Assembly: GCF_002483225.1 (NCBI RefSeq)
Contig: NZ_DLHL01000046.1
Location: forward strand, 1 to 36,112
DNA length: 36,112 bases
Direction of reading: 5' to 3'
Origin: Gemmatimonas sp. UBA7669
Lineage (GTDB): Bacteria > Gemmatimonadota > Gemmatimonadetes > Gemmatimonadales > Gemmatimonadaceae
Each line of letters starts with the position of its first letter. The stretch's first letter is position 1. Below the pieces are notes generated by a model. The model was not told where the DNA came from. It made no database searches and worked only from the letters and a program-made list of their open reading frames with translations. Below are positions 17,447 through 24,322 of the stretch, in pieces. Position numbers and translations under genes: made by a program.

Positions 17447-18487
17447 ATGCCCCGCCGCCGCTCCCCCATTCGTCGTCTCGCCCTGCTCGCCGTTGGCATT
17501 GTCATCGGCGCCGTGCTCATGCGCGAAGTGCGGGGCTCGGCCGACGCCGATGGCAGTGCCACCCGCGTGATCATTCCGAGAGGCGCGAGCATGCGTGCGG
17601 CGGCGGATTCGCTGGCCGCGCACGACATCATTGGCTCCACGCGGCTCTTCCGCTGGTATGCATCCTTCCGCGGCAACGCGCGCGCCATCAAGCCCGGCAC
17701 CTACCTGCTGCCGCCGGGCGCCGGCTATGCCACCGCGCTCGACGCGCTGGTGAACGGCAAGGGCATCATGACCACGGTCGTAATTCCGGAGGGCTTCGAC
17801 CTGCGCGACATCACACCGGCGCTGGCCAAGGCGCTTGATGTGCCGGAAGACTCCGTGCGCGCGGCGGTGACCGACACGGCGTGGATCAACCAACTGGCCA
17901 TTCCCGTCCCCTCGCTCGAGGGCTACCTGTTTCCCGCCACCTACGCGTTTCCCGAGGGCACGACGGCGCGCGAGGCGGTGAACGCGATGATCGAGCGTTT
18001 CCTCGACGCCTGGAAGCCCGAGTGGGACGCGCGCCTGCAAGCGCTGAGCATCACGCGGCACGACGCGCTGGCCATGGCCAGCATCGTGGAGAAGGAAGCG
18101 CGCAAGCCCGAAGAACGTCCCATCATCTCCGCCGTGTACTGGAACCGCGTGAAGGCCGGCATGCTGCTGCAGGCCGACCCCACGGTGCAGTACGCCCTGC
18201 CCAAACACGTGGGCCGCGTGCTGTACAAGGATCTCGAGGTGGAGTCCAAGTACAACACGTACAAGCATACCGGGCTGCCACCCGGTCCGATCGCCTCGCC
18301 GGGCGCAGCCAGCATCGAGGCCGCGCTGACTCCCGCCGACGTGCCGTATCTGTTCTTTGTGGCGCGCGCCGATGGCAGTCATCAGTTCACGCGCACCTTC
18401 GAAGAGCACACGCGCGCCATCGCGCAGATTCGCTCGGCGGCCCGGACGTCGGCGGCCCGGGCTTCGGCGTCGCAGAGCGGCCGCTGA
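17447..18487 (+). CDS. mltG: Endolytic peptidoglycan transglycosylase MltG (YceG-like)
   Basis: MltG cleaves nascent glycan strands and sets their length in the inner membrane. The 346-residue product has a basic N terminus and one membrane span (LALLAVGIVIGAVLM, residues 11-25). A LysM-like region follows, with VIIPRGASMRAAADSL and the turn IKPGTYLLPPG. The catalytic domain is marked by PSLEGYLFPATY and MASIVEKEA, with Glu215 as the catalytic acid, and then QADPTVQYAL, YNTYKHTGLPPGPIASPG and FFVARADGSHQFTRTFEEH. No Shine-Dalgarno site precedes ATG 17447; an A/T-rich TATCTTTTTC lies just upstream, so a very short leader is possible. The glycosyltransferase follows after 44 bases. Confidence 0.96.
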   Translation: MPRRRSPIRRLALLAVGIVIGAVLMREVRGSADADGSATRVIIPRGASMRAAADSLAAHDIIGSTRLFRWYASFRGNARAIKPGTYLLPPGAGYATALDALVNGKGIMTTVVIPEGFDLRDITPALAKALDVPEDSVRAAVTDTAWINQLAIPVPSLEGYLFPATYAFPEGTTAREAVNAMIERFLDAWKPEWDARLQALSITRHDALAMASIVEKEARKPEERPIISAVYWNRVKAGMLLQADPTVQYALPKHVGRVLYKDLEVESKYNTYKHTGLPPGPIASPGAASIEAALTPADVPYLFFVARADGSHQFTRTFEEHTRAIAQIRSAARTSAARASASQSGR

Positions 18488-18531
18488 GCGCGGCCCTGCA
18501 CTCGCCATCGCCCGCCAGCAACGACCGTCCC

Positions 18532-19344
18532 ATGCGTCTGTCGCTGCTCATTGCCACGTACAACTGGCCCGAGGCGCTGGCGGTGGTACTGCAGGCGGTG
18601 CGCAAGCAGGACGTACTGCCCGACGAGGTGCTCATTGCCGACGACGGGTCAGGGCCGGCCACGCAGGAGCTGGTGATTCGCGCACAGCGGGACTTTCCGG
18701 TGCCACTGCATCACGTGTGGCACGAAGACCGCGGCTTTCGCGCCGGCGCCATTCGCAATCAGGCCATCGCGCGTGCCACGGGTGACTACGTGCTGCAGAT
18801 CGACGGTGACATCGTGCTCCATCGCGCAGCCGTCGCCGCGCACCGAAGTTTCGCACGACGCGGATCGTTTGTGCAGGGTTCGCGCGCGCTGTTGTCGGAA
18901 GCACGGACACGCGCTCTGTTGCAGCGGGGCTGGGTTGAACCCGGTCCGTTTGGCGCCGGTGTCTCGCACCGCATCAATGCCTGGTACGCCCCCTGGTTGG
19001 CGCCGTTCTCTGGCGGCAGCCGTGATACGGTGGAACGCATTCGCGGCTGTCACATTGCCTTCTGGCGTGACGATCTGCTGCGCGTGAACGGGTACGACGA
19101 GGCCTACGAAGGCTGGGGCCGCGAAGACAGCGATCTCACGCTGCGTCTTGGACACGCAGGGGTCGTGCGACGCAATCTCAAGTTCGCCGCGGTCGCGTAT
19201 CACTTGTGGCACCGGCAGAACAGCCGCGATGCGCTCGACCGGAACTCGGCGCGACTGGACGAGGCCCGTCGTTCGGGCCGGGTGCGCGCCACGCTGGGCC
19301 TCGATCAGTACCTGCACAACACCGACCTCCTGCTGGAGACCTGA
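18532..19344 (+). CDS. Family 2 glycosyltransferase
   Basis: The 270-residue GT-A enzyme opens with LSLLIATYNWPEALAVVL. It carries the nucleotide-sugar site ADDGSG (36-41), EDRGFRAGAIRNQAI, the DxD metal motif as QIDGDI (91-93) and the C-terminal galactosyltransferase-like motif GWGREDSDLTLRL (194-206). A final YHLWHRQN motif with two histidines is typical of the Glyco_transf_7C tail. Such enzymes add sugars to surface polysaccharide or lipopolysaccharide; donor and acceptor are unknown. The open frame extends upstream to 17881 inside mltG, but ATG 18532 gives the natural start. The stop overlaps the next ATG by one base (TGATG). Confidence 0.9.
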   Translation: MRLSLLIATYNWPEALAVVLQAVRKQDVLPDEVLIADDGSGPATQELVIRAQRDFPVPLHHVWHEDRGFRAGAIRNQAIARATGDYVLQIDGDIVLHRAAVAAHRSFARRGSFVQGSRALLSEARTRALLQRGWVEPGPFGAGVSHRINAWYAPWLAPFSGGSRDTVERIRGCHIAFWRDDLLRVNGYDEAYEGWGREDSDLTLRLGHAGVVRRNLKFAAVAYHLWHRQNSRDALDRNSARLDEARRSGRVRATLGLDQYLHNTDLLLET

Positions 19345-20597
19345 TGCGTTCACGACCATCCGACCGAGGTGGCCACCGTTCACGTGGCCCTGGTCCGCGT
19401 GCTCCACGTTCTCATGAAGCAGCGACGACCGGCGGCGATTCGGCGGTGGTGAACCGGCGCGGAGCACAGCGCCTGCGCCGCGGTCATCCGTGGGTGTTTC
19501 GCAGCGACATCGAGCGCTTTCCGGCATTGCCGGCCGGTGTGGTGCGGGTGGAAGAGTCCAACGGCGCGCCGCTCGGCTGGGCGTTGTGGAGTCCGGCGTC
19601 GGAGATTTCGCTGCGGCAGATCGAGCGAGACGGCGCGCGAGCAATCGACGCGGCGTGGTGGCACGAGCGATTGACGCTGACACTGCGTCGGCGCGACGCA
19701 CTGGCGTCACACGCCAACGCCTATCGTCTGGTGCACGGCGAGGGCGACGGGCTGCCGTCGCTGGTGGTCGATCGCTACGACGAATGGCTGGTGGTACAGC
19801 TCCTGTCGGCGGGACTCGAAACACAGCGCGAACACATCGTGGCCTCGCTGCGCGAGCTGACGGGGTGCCGCGGCATTCTGGCGCGTCACGATGTGCCGTC
19901 GCGTGAGCGCGAGGGCCTGGAACGCAGCGTGGAGCTGCTGTACGGCGAAGTGCCGCGCACGGTCGAGGTACGGGAGCACGGCGTGCGATACCTCGCCGCG
20001 CCGTGGGATGGTCAGAAGACCGGCGCATTTCTCGATCAGCGCGAGAATCGCGTGCTGGTTGGGCAACTGGCGCGCGGGCGCGCGCTCGACTGTTTTGCCT
20101 ATCACGGCTCGTTTGCGCTGCATCTCGCGCAGCGCGCCGAGCATGTCACGGCGCTGGATATATCGGCGCCAGCGCTGGCGCGTGTGGCCGAGCACGCGGC
20201 GCGCAACGAGTTGCACAACATCGACGCGGTGGAAGGCGATGCGTTTGACGTGCTGCGAGCCTGGCATCGGGAAGGGCGGCAGTTCGACACCATCGTGGTG
20301 GATCCGCCGGCGTTTGCAAAATCACGCGCTGCGCTCGACGGCGCGCTGCGTGGGTACAAGGACATCAATCTGCAGGCCATGAAGGTCCTGGCGCCGGGTG
20401 GGACGCTGTTCACGGCGTCGTGCAGTCATCACCTGTCGCGTGGATTGTTTTTCGAGATGCTGCAGGAGGCGGTGGGAGACAGCGGGCGGCGGTTTGCGCT
20501 GCGTGCGTTCACGGGGCAGCCGGTGGATCATCCGGAGATCATCGGCATACCGGAGACGGGGTATTTGAAGGGGGCGGTGCTTGAGAGTATGGATTGA
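19344..20597 (+). CDS. rlmI: Class I SAM-dependent rRNA methyltransferase, RlmI type
   Basis: RlmI-type enzymes make 5-methylcytosine in 23S rRNA (C1962 in E. coli). A basic leader of about 30 residues is followed by a PUA domain (VVNRRGAQRLRRGHPWVFRSDI) and a middle domain (YRLVHGEGDGLPSLVVDRYD). The methyltransferase core contains GQKTGAFLDQREN, motif I as LDCFAYHGSFALHLA (248-262), motif IV DPPAFAKS (320-327) and the catalytic cysteine in TASCSHH (Cys360). The 417-residue length is slightly longer than usual because of the leader. The start at ATG 19344 overlaps the glycosyltransferase stop; a later GTG at 19447 would remove the leader. The exact target is inferred from the family. Confidence 0.88.
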   Translation: MRSRPSDRGGHRSRGPGPRAPRSHEAATTGGDSAVVNRRGAQRLRRGHPWVFRSDIERFPALPAGVVRVEESNGAPLGWALWSPASEISLRQIERDGARAIDAAWWHERLTLTLRRRDALASHANAYRLVHGEGDGLPSLVVDRYDEWLVVQLLSAGLETQREHIVASLRELTGCRGILARHDVPSREREGLERSVELLYGEVPRTVEVREHGVRYLAAPWDGQKTGAFLDQRENRVLVGQLARGRALDCFAYHGSFALHLAQRAEHVTALDISAPALARVAEHAARNELHNIDAVEGDAFDVLRAWHREGRQFDTIVVDPPAFAKSRAALDGALRGYKDINLQAMKVLAPGGTLFTASCSHHLSRGLFFEMLQEAVGDSGRRFALRAFTGQPVDHPEIIGIPETGYLKGAVLESMD

Positions 20598-20639
20598 AGG
20601 GGGGAATTTCGCTTGAGGGCTCGATGAAATCGGGGCGCG

Positions 20640-20819
20640 ATCCACTGCCGTGGGCTATGGGCTGTGAGCTATGAGTGGGAGTGGTTCATGCTGCCACATC
20701 ACAGAGTCCCACGCATCGTGCACCGCGGAAACGGGTAAGCCGATCCCCCGGATTACGCGATGCGGCCGGGTGAACCACTCCCACTCATAGCTCACAGCCC
20801 ATAGCGCACGGCAGTGGAT
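20640..20819. repeat. Near-perfect 49-base inverted repeat element
   Basis: Arms 20640-20688 and 20771-20819 are inverted copies with a single mismatch over 49 bases by eye. The arm interior falls into 7-base words (GGCTATG, GGCTGTG, AGCTATG, AGTGGGA). The 82-base loop includes CCCGGATTACGCGATGCGGC (about 20747-20766), nearly the same as in the element at 17257-17370, and both right arms begin with ACCACTCCCACTCA. It lies between two convergent genes (20597 and 20875) and could also form a transcription-stopping structure. Confidence 0.95.
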
Positions 20820-20874
20820 TGCATTTCGAATTCTTGCTGATAAGGAGCGAGCTACGCCTCGCATACCACTACCC

Positions 20875-21687
20875 TCAGCGCTGACACTTTCTGCACGCAT
20901 ACGTACTGCGCCCCGCCTGCACGGAACGCACGATGCGCGAACCACAGCGCGCACAGGCCTGCCCTTCCCTGTCGTACACCCGCCACTCCTGCGGCTCGTC
21001 GTACGGTGAACCATCGTGAATGCCACGGTTGTAGTAGCGCGTTGCCGGCGCGGTGCGCAGTGCTTCCTGAATGCCGTCGCGCAGTCGGGTAAGACGCGCG
21101 GTTTGCCGCGCGCCGGTGAGCGCGTTGGCCGGAGTCTCCGGACTGATGCGCGCCAACCAGAGTGCCTCCGACGCGTAGATGTTGCCGACACCTGCCACCA
21201 CGCGCTGATCGAGCAGCACCGGTTTGATGGGCGCGCGCCGCGACGCGAGTGCGTCGCGCAGGGCGTCGACGGTGAAGTCGTCACTCAGTGGTTCCGGCCC
21301 CAGGTCGGGCAGCACAAAACGGTCGGGCGCGTGCCAGCGCACGACCGCAAAGGCGCGCGAGTCGACCAGACTCACGCGCATGCCCTCGCGCGTGTCGAGT
21401 CGTACCCGTTCGAAGCGCGGCGCGTCGCCGCCCACGTCGCCAAAGGCCCAGTCGCCGGTCATGCGGAAGTGCACTTCCAGCACGCTGCGGTCGTCGAGGT
21501 GAAGCAACTGGATCTTGGCCCGTCGCTCGACCAGGCTAACCTGGCGGCCGACCAGCGCACGCCGGTGGGCCGGGGGCAGGTGCCGTGCCGCCGAGGGGTG
21601 CAAGACGTCGACGGCGGTCAGGGTGTGGCCGAGGACGGCGCTGCGGAGGCGGCGGGCGGCGAATTCGACTTCGGGGAGCTCTGGCAC
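20875..21687 (-). CDS. mutM: Formamidopyrimidine-DNA glycosylase (Fpg/MutM)
   Basis: This base-excision enzyme removes 8-oxoguanine and ring-opened purines and nicks DNA. From GTG 21687 the 270-residue product begins PELPEVE, with the N-terminal proline nucleophile and the catalytic glutamate at the correct places, which fixes the start; the longer frame to 21954 is rejected. Other marks are ERRAKIQLLHL with the catalytic-site lysine, VHFRMTGDW, the helix-two-turn-helix GVGNIYASEALW, and the C-terminal zinc finger C-X2-C-X16-C-X2-C ending CRKCQR. No Shine-Dalgarno site is visible, and tandem 14-base repeats begin just upstream at 21701. Confidence 0.96.
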   Translation of the reverse strand: MPELPEVEFAARRLRSAVLGHTLTAVDVLHPSAARHLPPAHRRALVGRQVSLVERRAKIQLLHLDDRSVLEVHFRMTGDWAFGDVGGDAPRFERVRLDTREGMRVSLVDSRAFAVVRWHAPDRFVLPDLGPEPLSDDFTVDALRDALASRRAPIKPVLLDQRVVAGVGNIYASEALWLARISPETPANALTGARQTARLTRLRDGIQEALRTAPATRYYNRGIHDGSPYDEPQEWRVYDREGQACARCGSRIVRSVQAGRSTYACRKCQR

Positions 21688-21700
21688 GGACCAAAGAGAA

Positions 21701-21779
21701 GCGTAAGGTGGACGGCGTAAGGTGGACGGCGGGAAGGGGGAGAGGACGGCGTAAGGTGGGAAACGTAAGGTGGACAGCG
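21701..21779. repeat. Tandem repeat built on GCGTAAG and GTGGACG words
   Basis: GCGTAAGGTGGACG occurs in exact tandem at 21701-21714 and 21715-21728. Degenerate copies follow at about 21749 and 21764. Each 14-base unit is two 7-base words. The run occupies the gap between the divergent Fpg and methyltransferase-like genes, so it lies where their promoters would be expected. Confidence 0.88.
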
Positions 21780-21796
21780 CGAAGGGAGCTGCGCAA

Positions 21797-22708
21797 ATGG
21801 AAACAGCGATAGCCACCAATCGATTCCCAATCCTTCGCTTACGAATCGCCACATCACAAAATTGGGTCTTGCGGATTTCTCGCACGGCCGTAAGTTGTCC
21901 ACATTCTTCCACAGCCCCGAGGGCTACTCCCATCAGTTCGCCACGCTCCCTCAAGTACGAGTACGAGCTCTACGTCGAGAGCGAAATCGAGGACTACAAG
22001 GACTCGGTGTCGCGCGCGTCATTGCTCAAGATCGGCGACGAGGCCGTGGAAGTCCTGCGCAAGTCCGACCAGATCGCGCTCACCGAACTGCTGGTGTGGC
22101 AAGAGGTTGACCGCATCATCGCGCGTCGCCTGCGCCTGCCCACCTACGCCACCTGGAAGCGCCGGCGCCTGAAGATGCTGGCCGAGTTCCGGACGCCGGA
22201 ACACTGGGGCATCGCGCCGGATGCGGCGTTTGTGCGCGAGTTGGCCGACTCCACCGACTGTCATGTCCTCGTGGCTGGCGCTGAGCGCGAGGGCCCTGCC
22301 CTCTACCTGGCTGCGCGCGGTGCCGCGGTGACGGCCGTGGAGCCCGAGGAAGACGCCGTGGAGCGCGTCGTGAAGGCCGCGCATGCTGCCGGCCTCACCG
22401 AGCGGGTCCGTGGCCTCTGCGCCGATCTGGGCGGCTGGGCGCCGGACGTGGCGCTGCATGCGGTGGTGTGCACACCCAGCGCGTTTGCCGGTCTCGATGT
22501 CATGGACCGCGCGCGGGTCATCGAGGTGTTGCAAAGCGCCACCGTTGACGGCGGCGTCCATCTCGTCGAAACCATTGCCGCCGGCACCGACCGACTGCCG
22601 CTCGAAGAGCTGCACTCCCGCTACCACGGCTGGACAATCTCCGTGGAGCGCTCGGCGGGCAGCCGAGAAACTTTCATGGCGCGGAAAGCCACCGTAACTG
22701 CAGCGTAG
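21797..22708 (+). CDS. Methyltransferase-like protein with a degenerate SAM motif
   Basis: The protein has a helical N-terminal domain (YEYELYVESEIEDYKDSVSR, then LRKSDQIALTELLVWQEVDRII and a basic WKRRRLKML) and a C-terminal Rossmann-like domain. In the latter, the motif I position reads VLVAGAEREGPALYLAARGAAVTAVEP. The acidic-Gly-x-Gly pattern of working SAM enzymes is thus replaced, although the acidic residue at the end of strand 2 remains. The start is uncertain: ATG 21797 has AGGGAG 8 bases upstream, but the first 50 or so residues look non-coding, and the conserved part has no ATG or GTG directly before it. A rare start codon or a nearby frameshift is possible. A strong terminator follows. 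Function unknown. Confidence 0.65.
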   Translation: METAIATNRFPILRLRIATSQNWVLRISRTAVSCPHSSTAPRATPISSPRSLKYEYELYVESEIEDYKDSVSRASLLKIGDEAVEVLRKSDQIALTELLVWQEVDRIIARRLRLPTYATWKRRRLKMLAEFRTPEHWGIAPDAAFVRELADSTDCHVLVAGAEREGPALYLAARGAAVTAVEPEEDAVERVVKAAHAAGLTERVRGLCADLGGWAPDVALHAVVCTPSAFAGLDVMDRARVIEVLQSATVDGGVHLVETIAAGTDRLPLEELHSRYHGWTISVERSAGSRETFMARKATVTAA

Positions 22709-22710
22709 AG

Positions 22711-22738
22711 TTTTGAGTTTTGAGCTTTGAGTTGGGAC
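22711..22738. repeat. Four tandem 7-base words (TTTTGAG type)
   Basis: TTTTGAG, TTTTGAG, CTTTGAG and TTGGGAC lie in tandem directly after the stop of the preceding gene (22706-22708). Its period equals that of the words in the elements at 17257 and 20640. The terminator stem begins five bases later. Confidence 0.75.
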
Positions 22739-22742
22739 GAAG

Positions 22743-22768
22743 GCGTGTCGCGAAGCGACACGCTTTTT
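22743..22768 (+). terminator. Intrinsic terminator
   Basis: A perfect 9-base stem, GCGTGTCGC with GCGACACGC, encloses a GAA loop and is followed by TTTTTC. It ends transcription of the methyltransferase-like gene. Confidence 0.93.
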
Positions 22769-22951
22769 CGTTTCTGTGACGTGTCAGGTGGACACCATGT
22801 GATGGCGGACACGGCCATGAAAATGCACGAAACGTTTGCCGCATAAGGAGTTGCCGAATCAGAACGATTTGGCACCATCTCTGCTACATATGGGGCATCA
22901 CCGCACTCGGCGGTAACACATCGCAATTCCAGGGGTGGAGGGTCACCCATC

Positions 22952-23134
22952 ATGCGTATCAAGCATCTGCTGCAGGAACTGGCCAACGAACAGGAAGCGC
23001 TGGGCATCGTGATTGCCGACGGTGGCCGCGGCGACGCGACGGCCACGCGTTTCAGCGCGTTCGTGTGGGGGCCAGTGCCGGACGAGGCGGAGCTTCCCGC
23101 CGAGACCGTCGAACTGGTAGCCGCGACGGCGTAA
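22952..23134 (+). CDS. Small hypothetical protein, 60 residues
   Basis: I do not recognise a family. ATG 22952 has GGAGGG about 9 bases upstream, a strong ribosome-binding site. The product begins with an amphipathic helix (MRIKHLLQELANEQEALG), continues with a short strand (IVIADGG) and ends in an acidic segment (PVPDEAELPAETVELVAATA). It is soluble and acidic. A bidirectional terminator lies about 70 bases downstream and a terminator ends the gene before it, so it is probably a single-gene transcript whose promoter would lie in 22769-22951. Confidence 0.65.
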   Translation: MRIKHLLQELANEQEALGIVIADGGRGDATATRFSAFVWGPVPDEAELPAETVELVAATA

Positions 23135-23206
23135 TCCGCACGTTGGCGACGGTGCAGCGGCTTTCGCGATAGCCGCTCCCGCGGCTCAGCGGGCCCTCAA
23201 AACGTG

Positions 23207-23236
23207 AAAGGCGTCGGCAGACATGCCGACGCCTTT
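23207..23236. terminator. Bidirectional intrinsic terminator
   Basis: AAAGGCGTCGGCA (23207-23219) and TGCCGACGCCTTT (23224-23236) form a 13-base perfect stem with a four-base loop, with A and T runs at its base. It lies between the convergent 60-residue gene and the histone-like gene and can serve both strands. Confidence 0.92.
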
Positions 23237-23266
23237 CGCGTGTATACGAGTTCGCTGGGAAGCGAA

Positions 23267-23590
23267 TTACGCCGCGGCGGGTGCCGGAGCCGGAGCCGCC
23301 TTCTTGGTGCGCTTGGTCGCCTTGCGGGCGCCCTTCTTCGCAGCCTTCTTGGCACCCTTCTTTGCCGCCTTACGCGGGGCCTTCTTCGCGGCCTTCTTGG
23401 TCACCTTCTTGGCGGCCTTGCGGACCGTCTTCTTCGCGGCCTTCTTGGCGCCCTTCTTGGCCGCCTTCTTCGCGCCCTTCTTCACGGCCTTCTTGGCGGC
23501 CTTCTTCACGGTCTTGCGCGCAGCCTTCTTCGCGACCTTGCGGCCACCCTTCTTCGCCGCCTTCTTGGCGGCCTTCTTGGCAGGAGCCAT
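23267..23590 (-). CDS. Histone H1-like Lys/Ala-rich DNA-binding protein
   Basis: The 107-residue product is almost entirely Lys, Ala, Gly, Arg, Thr and Val. It is built from repeats of the KKAAKKGAKKAAKK kind and ends in a short Ala-Pro tail. Such proteins resemble the C-terminal domain of eukaryotic H1 and bacterial Hc1/AlgP-type proteins, and bind DNA or RNA through charge. The start is ATG 23590 (MAPAKKAAKK), with GAGAGGG about 9 bases upstream; an upstream in-frame codon at 23653 is rejected. The leader holds two hairpins, one of which covers the ribosome-binding site. A similar tail ends the NYN protein at 28293-30455. Repeats make the length prone to change. Confidence 0.92.
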   Translation of the reverse strand: MAPAKKAAKKAAKKGGRKVAKKAARKTVKKAAKKAVKKGAKKAAKKGAKKAAKKTVRKAAKKVTKKAAKKAPRKAAKKGAKKAAKKGARKATKRTKKAAPAPAPAAA

Positions 23591-23599
23591 TTGAACAAC

Positions 23600-23649
23600 C
23601 CTCTCACGAGAGGTGAAAACGCTCACTTTCCCCCGGTGGAAAGGTGAGC
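23600..23649 (-). promoter_or_regulatory. Structured leader of the histone-like gene
   Basis: On the minus strand a hairpin GCTCACCTTTCC/GGAAAGTGAGC (23649-23621, one bulge) is followed by GTTTTC, like an intrinsic terminator. Next comes CCTCTCGTGAGAGG (23613-23600), which folds into a five-base stem containing most of the AGAGGG ribosome-binding site. The order, terminator-like stem then sequestered site, suggests post-transcriptional control or autoregulation; this is inference. Confidence 0.45.
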
Positions 23650-23653
23650 ACAC

Positions 23654-24322
23654 ATCCGAGGCGGCGCATGCACCGCGACCGGATGTGCTACGCGGCCTCC
23701 CGGAGGAGCGCGCAGCGTGGAGTCATGATGCGAGTCGCGAGCGGACGAACAGCAGCGGCATGAGCCACCGTCCGATGCGGCGCAGAACGCGCCGGCTCAG
23801 CAGACCGGAACCACGACGAGATGGTGATGGGGGGGAGGGCGCCGATGGGGCCGCGACGTGTGGCGGCAGCAGCGCACGCCGTCGCTCCGCGCAGCGGCGC
23901 GATCAACGACGGCGAAGGAGAGGTCGGTGCGCCAGCGGCACCGAACTCGCAAATGGGGGTCGACAGATCGACCGTGGCCTGCAGGTGGAACTCGTGCCGG
24001 TAAATCGCCACGCGTTGCCAGTGAGGACTGCGCGTCCCGGTCATGCGCGCATGGCAGGACAGGGAACGGATGTGGACATCTCGCGCAAGTCGTTGTATTG
24101 ACGCGAATATACGCGTGGATAATTCCAACGCGCAATAGCGCGTATAAAGAACGCGCGCGATTAAGGAAGGCAACATTCCCGTTCGCGACGTTTCCCGACC
24201 GGTTCACCGCCCGTCGCGCGCACGCGGCGGATGCTGTTGGCGCCGACGCGACGCCGTGTAGCTTTGTCGTCTCCCCCTGAACAACTCTCCGCTGCCCTCG
24301 GGCGGCGTTTGCCTGGAGCGAC
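23654..24322. other. Gene-free stretch upstream of tdh and the histone-like gene
   Basis: No gene is recognised. Several frames are open, the best being on the minus strand from ATG 24044 to 23688 (118 codons), but its product is rich in Ala, Pro, Arg and Ser, has no family features and lacks a ribosome-binding site. The stretch includes an A/T-rich island (about 24090-24150) with two matching dyads. Just before tdh it has a GGAG ribosome-binding site. Confidence 0.5.
24101..24143. promoter_or_regulatory. Two dyads ACGCG-N6-CGCGT in an A/T-rich island
   Basis: ACGCG-AATATA-CGCGT (24101-24116) and ACGCG-CAATAG-CGCGT (24128-24143) have identical half-sites and centres 27 bases apart. Between and around them are promoter-like words: GATAAT and TATAAAG on the plus strand, and TTGCGC with TATATT 18 bases later on the minus strand. 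They look like paired operator sites for a dimeric regulator of tdh or of a divergent transcript. Confidence 0.45.

Noticed and set aside
20640..20819. Insertion sequence with terminal inverted repeats
   Set aside because: The 82-base interior is too small for a transposase. A non-autonomous derivative remains possible, but no target-site duplication was found by eye.
21701..21779. CRISPR array or iteron origin
   Set aside because: Only two exact copies of 14 bases without spacers, no Rep or Cas gene; a tandem word repeat is simpler.
23204..23647. Leu/Gly-rich or Phe/Ala-rich frames on the plus strand over the histone-like gene
   Set aside because: They are the complement of the Lys/Ala repeat and include the terminator; no start site supports them.
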